This document shows positions 62,510 to 64,000 of a stretch of DNA of 64,000 nt, one piece after another (position 1 is the first letter of the stretch; the number at the start of each line of letters is the position of its first letter). Both the position numbers and the translations under genes were made by a program. The stretch comes from Chloroflexota bacterium (GTDB lineage Bacteria; Chloroflexota; Anaerolineae; Promineifilales; Promineifilaceae). The DNA lies in NCBI GenBank assembly GCA_017993775.1, contig JAGOMA010000017.1, forward strand, positions 57,659 to 121,658, in the 5' to 3' direction. The notes under the pieces are model-generated. The model did not search any database, was not told where the DNA came from, and was given only the letters and a program-made list of their open reading frames with translations.

Positions 62510-63489
62510 TCATACACCTCGCGGTATTTGGTCACAATGCGGCGCGCAATCAAATTGAGGACAAGCGTCATCACAAAAAGCAAAAGACCAATCGAGAAAA
62601 TAGACAGGTATTCCACCGAGTTGTAGCTCAAATCGCCGCCGCTGATGCGCACCATGTGGCCGGTCATCGTTTCCCCGGCCACAAACGGATTGAGAATAAA
62701 GCCAAACAGGGAATCTTTGCCCACTTCAAAATTGCGCGGGCCAGACCCGGCGGCAATCGCCACGATCATGGTTTCGCCAACGGCGCGCGAGATGGCGACG
62801 ACAAACGCGGCCGTTACGCCAGACAGCCCGGCCGGCAGCACAATTTGCCGCGCAGTCTCCCATTTTGTGCCGCCCAGGGCATAGGCGGCTTCGCGCAGCG
62901 ACCGTGGCACGGCCGACAGCGCGTCTTCACTGAGCGATGTCACCAGCGGAATAATTAGAATCCCCACCACAATGCCCGCCGAGGCCACGTTAAAAATCTG
63001 CACTTGCTGCACGCCGAAGATGCTGCGCAGCACAGGCGTCATAAATTGCAGCGCAAAATAGCCGTAGACCACCGTAGGAATCCCGGCCAGAATTTCCAAC
63101 AATGGTTTCAGGATGTTGCGCGCACGCGGCGAGGCGTATTCGCTGAGGTAGATGGCGGTTAGCAGGCCAATGGGCAGGGCTACCACCATGCCAATGCCGC
63201 TGATCATGATCGTCGCTAATACCAGGGGCAGCACGCCAAAATAGCCGATGGCCGGCTGCCATTTTGTGCCGGTGAAATATTCCAGCAGAGTCACTTGGGG
63301 CAGGGCGAAAAACTTGATCGCCTCTTCGGCCAGCACAATGACGATGCCGATGGTTGTGAAAATGGAAATAATGCCGCAGGAAAATAAAAACACCTGGATG
63401 AGGGTCTCGCCGATGCGCGGCCGTTTGGTCAGGGATTCGGCCGAGAGTGTTTCCGTGGCAATGGGCGGCACAGAGCTATGTGTGGCCAT
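62506..63489 (-). CDS. pstC: Phosphate ABC transporter permease PstC
   Basis: A 327-residue permease with six membrane helices and the family motifs (PIGLLTAIYLSEYA; EILAGIPTVVYGYFAL; SLREAAYALGGTKWETARQIVLP coupling loop; ISRAVGETM). It forms the phosphate channel with PstA. ATG 63489 has AAGGAG eight bases upstream, so the longer frame to 63621 is rejected. Its stop overlaps the PstA start (ATGA). The hairpins between pstS and pstC probably reduce expression of the permease genes relative to pstS. Confidence 0.95.
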   Translation of the reverse strand: MATHSSVPPIATETLSAESLTKRPRIGETLIQVFLFSCGIISIFTTIGIVIVLAEEAIKFFALPQVTLLEYFTGTKWQPAIGYFGVLPLVLATIMISGIGMVVALPIGLLTAIYLSEYASPRARNILKPLLEILAGIPTVVYGYFALQFMTPVLRSIFGVQQVQIFNVASAGIVVGILIIPLVTSLSEDALSAVPRSLREAAYALGGTKWETARQIVLPAGLSGVTAAFVVAISRAVGETMIVAIAAGSGPRNFEVGKDSLFGFILNPFVAGETMTGHMVRISGGDLSYNSVEYLSIFSIGLLLFVMTLVLNLIARRIVTKYREVYE

Positions 63490-63597
63490 ACGTTTCTCCT
63501 TTTCCGCCCCGATGGCTTCCCCAGGCGGTTTTTTTTGAACAGGAAAATGAGGAGCGGGCAATGGATTTGTCCTTCTCCTCATGATCATTCCAATATG

Positions 63598-63678
63598 AGC
63601 GTGACACGATGTCATGATCAACCTGGCAGGTTTGATAGGGTTGAAGCCCAGGAACCTGCCAGGTTATGTCACGCTTTT
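63598..63678 (-). terminator. Nested hairpin between pstS and pstC
   Basis: AACCTGGCAGGTT (63620-63632) and AACCTGCCAGGTT (63653-63665) pair. Outside them, GAGCGTGACA and TGTCACGCTTTT extend the pairing. The structure lies just after the pstS stop and before the pstC ribosome site, a position for partial termination or mRNA 3'-end protection. Confidence 0.55.
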
Positions 63679-63683
63679 AGCTG

Positions 63684-64000
63684 TTAGTTTGTGCCCAGCG
63701 CTTCAAGCAAAGCGGTTCTTGCCTGGCCGAGTGCGGCGTCGCTGGCCGGGAAGTAGCCAACATCGGTGATTTCGTCGTTGACGTAGGTCAGGAAGAAGTT
63801 GATGAAGGCGGCGACCTGCGGTTTTTCTTGCATGACGGCGGCGTCGGAGTAGATGAACAACGGCCGTGCCAGGGCATAGGAGCCATCTTCCACGGTCATG
63901 TCATCCGGGACCACGTCATTGATGCCGACGATCTTCAGGATGTCCTGATTTTCTTGGTAGTAGGCGTAGCCAAAGAAGCCGATGGCATAGGGGCTGCCGC
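63684..64000 (-). CDS. pstS: Phosphate-binding protein PstS, C-terminal part only
   Basis: The reading frame is open to the window edge and encodes the last about 105 residues of a normally ordered PstS ([49 protein letters not shown]). The same motifs occur at residues 108-192 of PstA, which makes the permuted domain there easy to recognise. This extracytoplasmic protein delivers phosphate to PstCA. It is the first visible gene of the pst operon; the N-terminal part lies outside the window. Confidence 0.93.
   Translation of the reverse strand, partial: GSPYAIGFFGYAYYQENQDILKIVGINDVVPDDMTVEDGSYALARPLFIYSDAAVMQEKPQVAAFINFFLTYVNDEITDVGYFPASDAALGQARTALLEALGTN

Overview
This 64 kb window is a gene-dense chromosomal segment of roughly 55-60 % G+C. 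It holds about 55 protein genes, one tRNA, one strong small-RNA candidate, many hairpin terminators and several families of short dispersed repeats. Gene content suggests a Chloroflexota (Anaerolineae-like) bacterium: FHA/winged-helix and Ser/Thr-kinase signalling, a roadblock protein, CpXC and other zinc-ribbon proteins, MoxR-DUF58-DUF4129, GAF/PAS histidine kinases, and N-terminal LysM repeats on a secreted glycosidase. No rRNA or ribosomal-protein operon is present to fix the taxonomy, so this is inference. Apart from an Mrr-type nuclease and a broken toxin-antitoxin pair, nothing resembles a prophage or conjugative island.

The most pervasive signal is the 8-bp palindrome ACGGCCGT. I count about 130 copies by eye (about one per 490 bp, against one or two expected by chance). 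It occurs in coding DNA in all three frames (as Thr-Ala-Val, Asn/Asp-Gly-Arg, or Arg-Pro) and between genes, often extended to GGGAAACGGCCGTTTCCC. It behaves like a highly iterated palindrome comparable in kind to cyanobacterial HIP1. Further repeat families are a hairpin of two TTGGACCAATC arms, CCAATCTCCAATC-type repeats, an AATTGTGAATGGTGAA element, and a 50-bp tandem array of terminator-like hairpins.

Layout. 0-8 kb: methionine aminopeptidase, LysE-type exporter, SPFH protein, hydrolase/aldo-keto reductase pair, ArsR-type regulator, and a zinc-ribbon/L7-L12-like/PQQ-propeller membrane protein. 8-15 kb: nucleotidyltransferase-fold protein, Mrr nuclease, acyl-CoA carboxylase beta subunit, multi-zinc-ribbon protein, tryptophanase-like enzyme, acetyltransferase. 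15-24 kb: CU-rich sRNA candidate, pyrG with an attenuator-like hairpin, roadblock protein, moxR-DUF58-DUF4129 operon, cystathionine beta-synthase. 24-37 kb: LysM glycosidase, CBS-domain protein, ferredoxin-NADP reductase-like enzyme, double RNase H, cNMP-binding protein, tRNA-Leu(CAG), a protein with three novel repeats, sensor kinase, CpXC protein, FHA/winged-helix regulator facing a Ser/Thr kinase, orphan sugar-ABC ATPase. 37-45 kb: DprE1/DprE2-like pair, PHP and DinB proteins, and a Usp-transporter-Usp operon. 45-55 kb: galactoside genes (GH36 alpha-galactosidase, TetR regulator, GPH symporter, GH2 beta-galactosidase with a C-terminal membrane helix), then ArsC. 55-64 kb: hairpin array, EamA exporter, hybrid histidine kinase, and the pst phosphate operon (pstS-pstC-pstA-pstB-phoU, minus strand).

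The most unusual single protein is PstA. It carries a PstS-type phosphate-binding domain in its first external loop, and the two halves of that domain are in swapped order (C-terminal half first), i.e. circularly permuted. A normal pstS lies upstream in the same operon.
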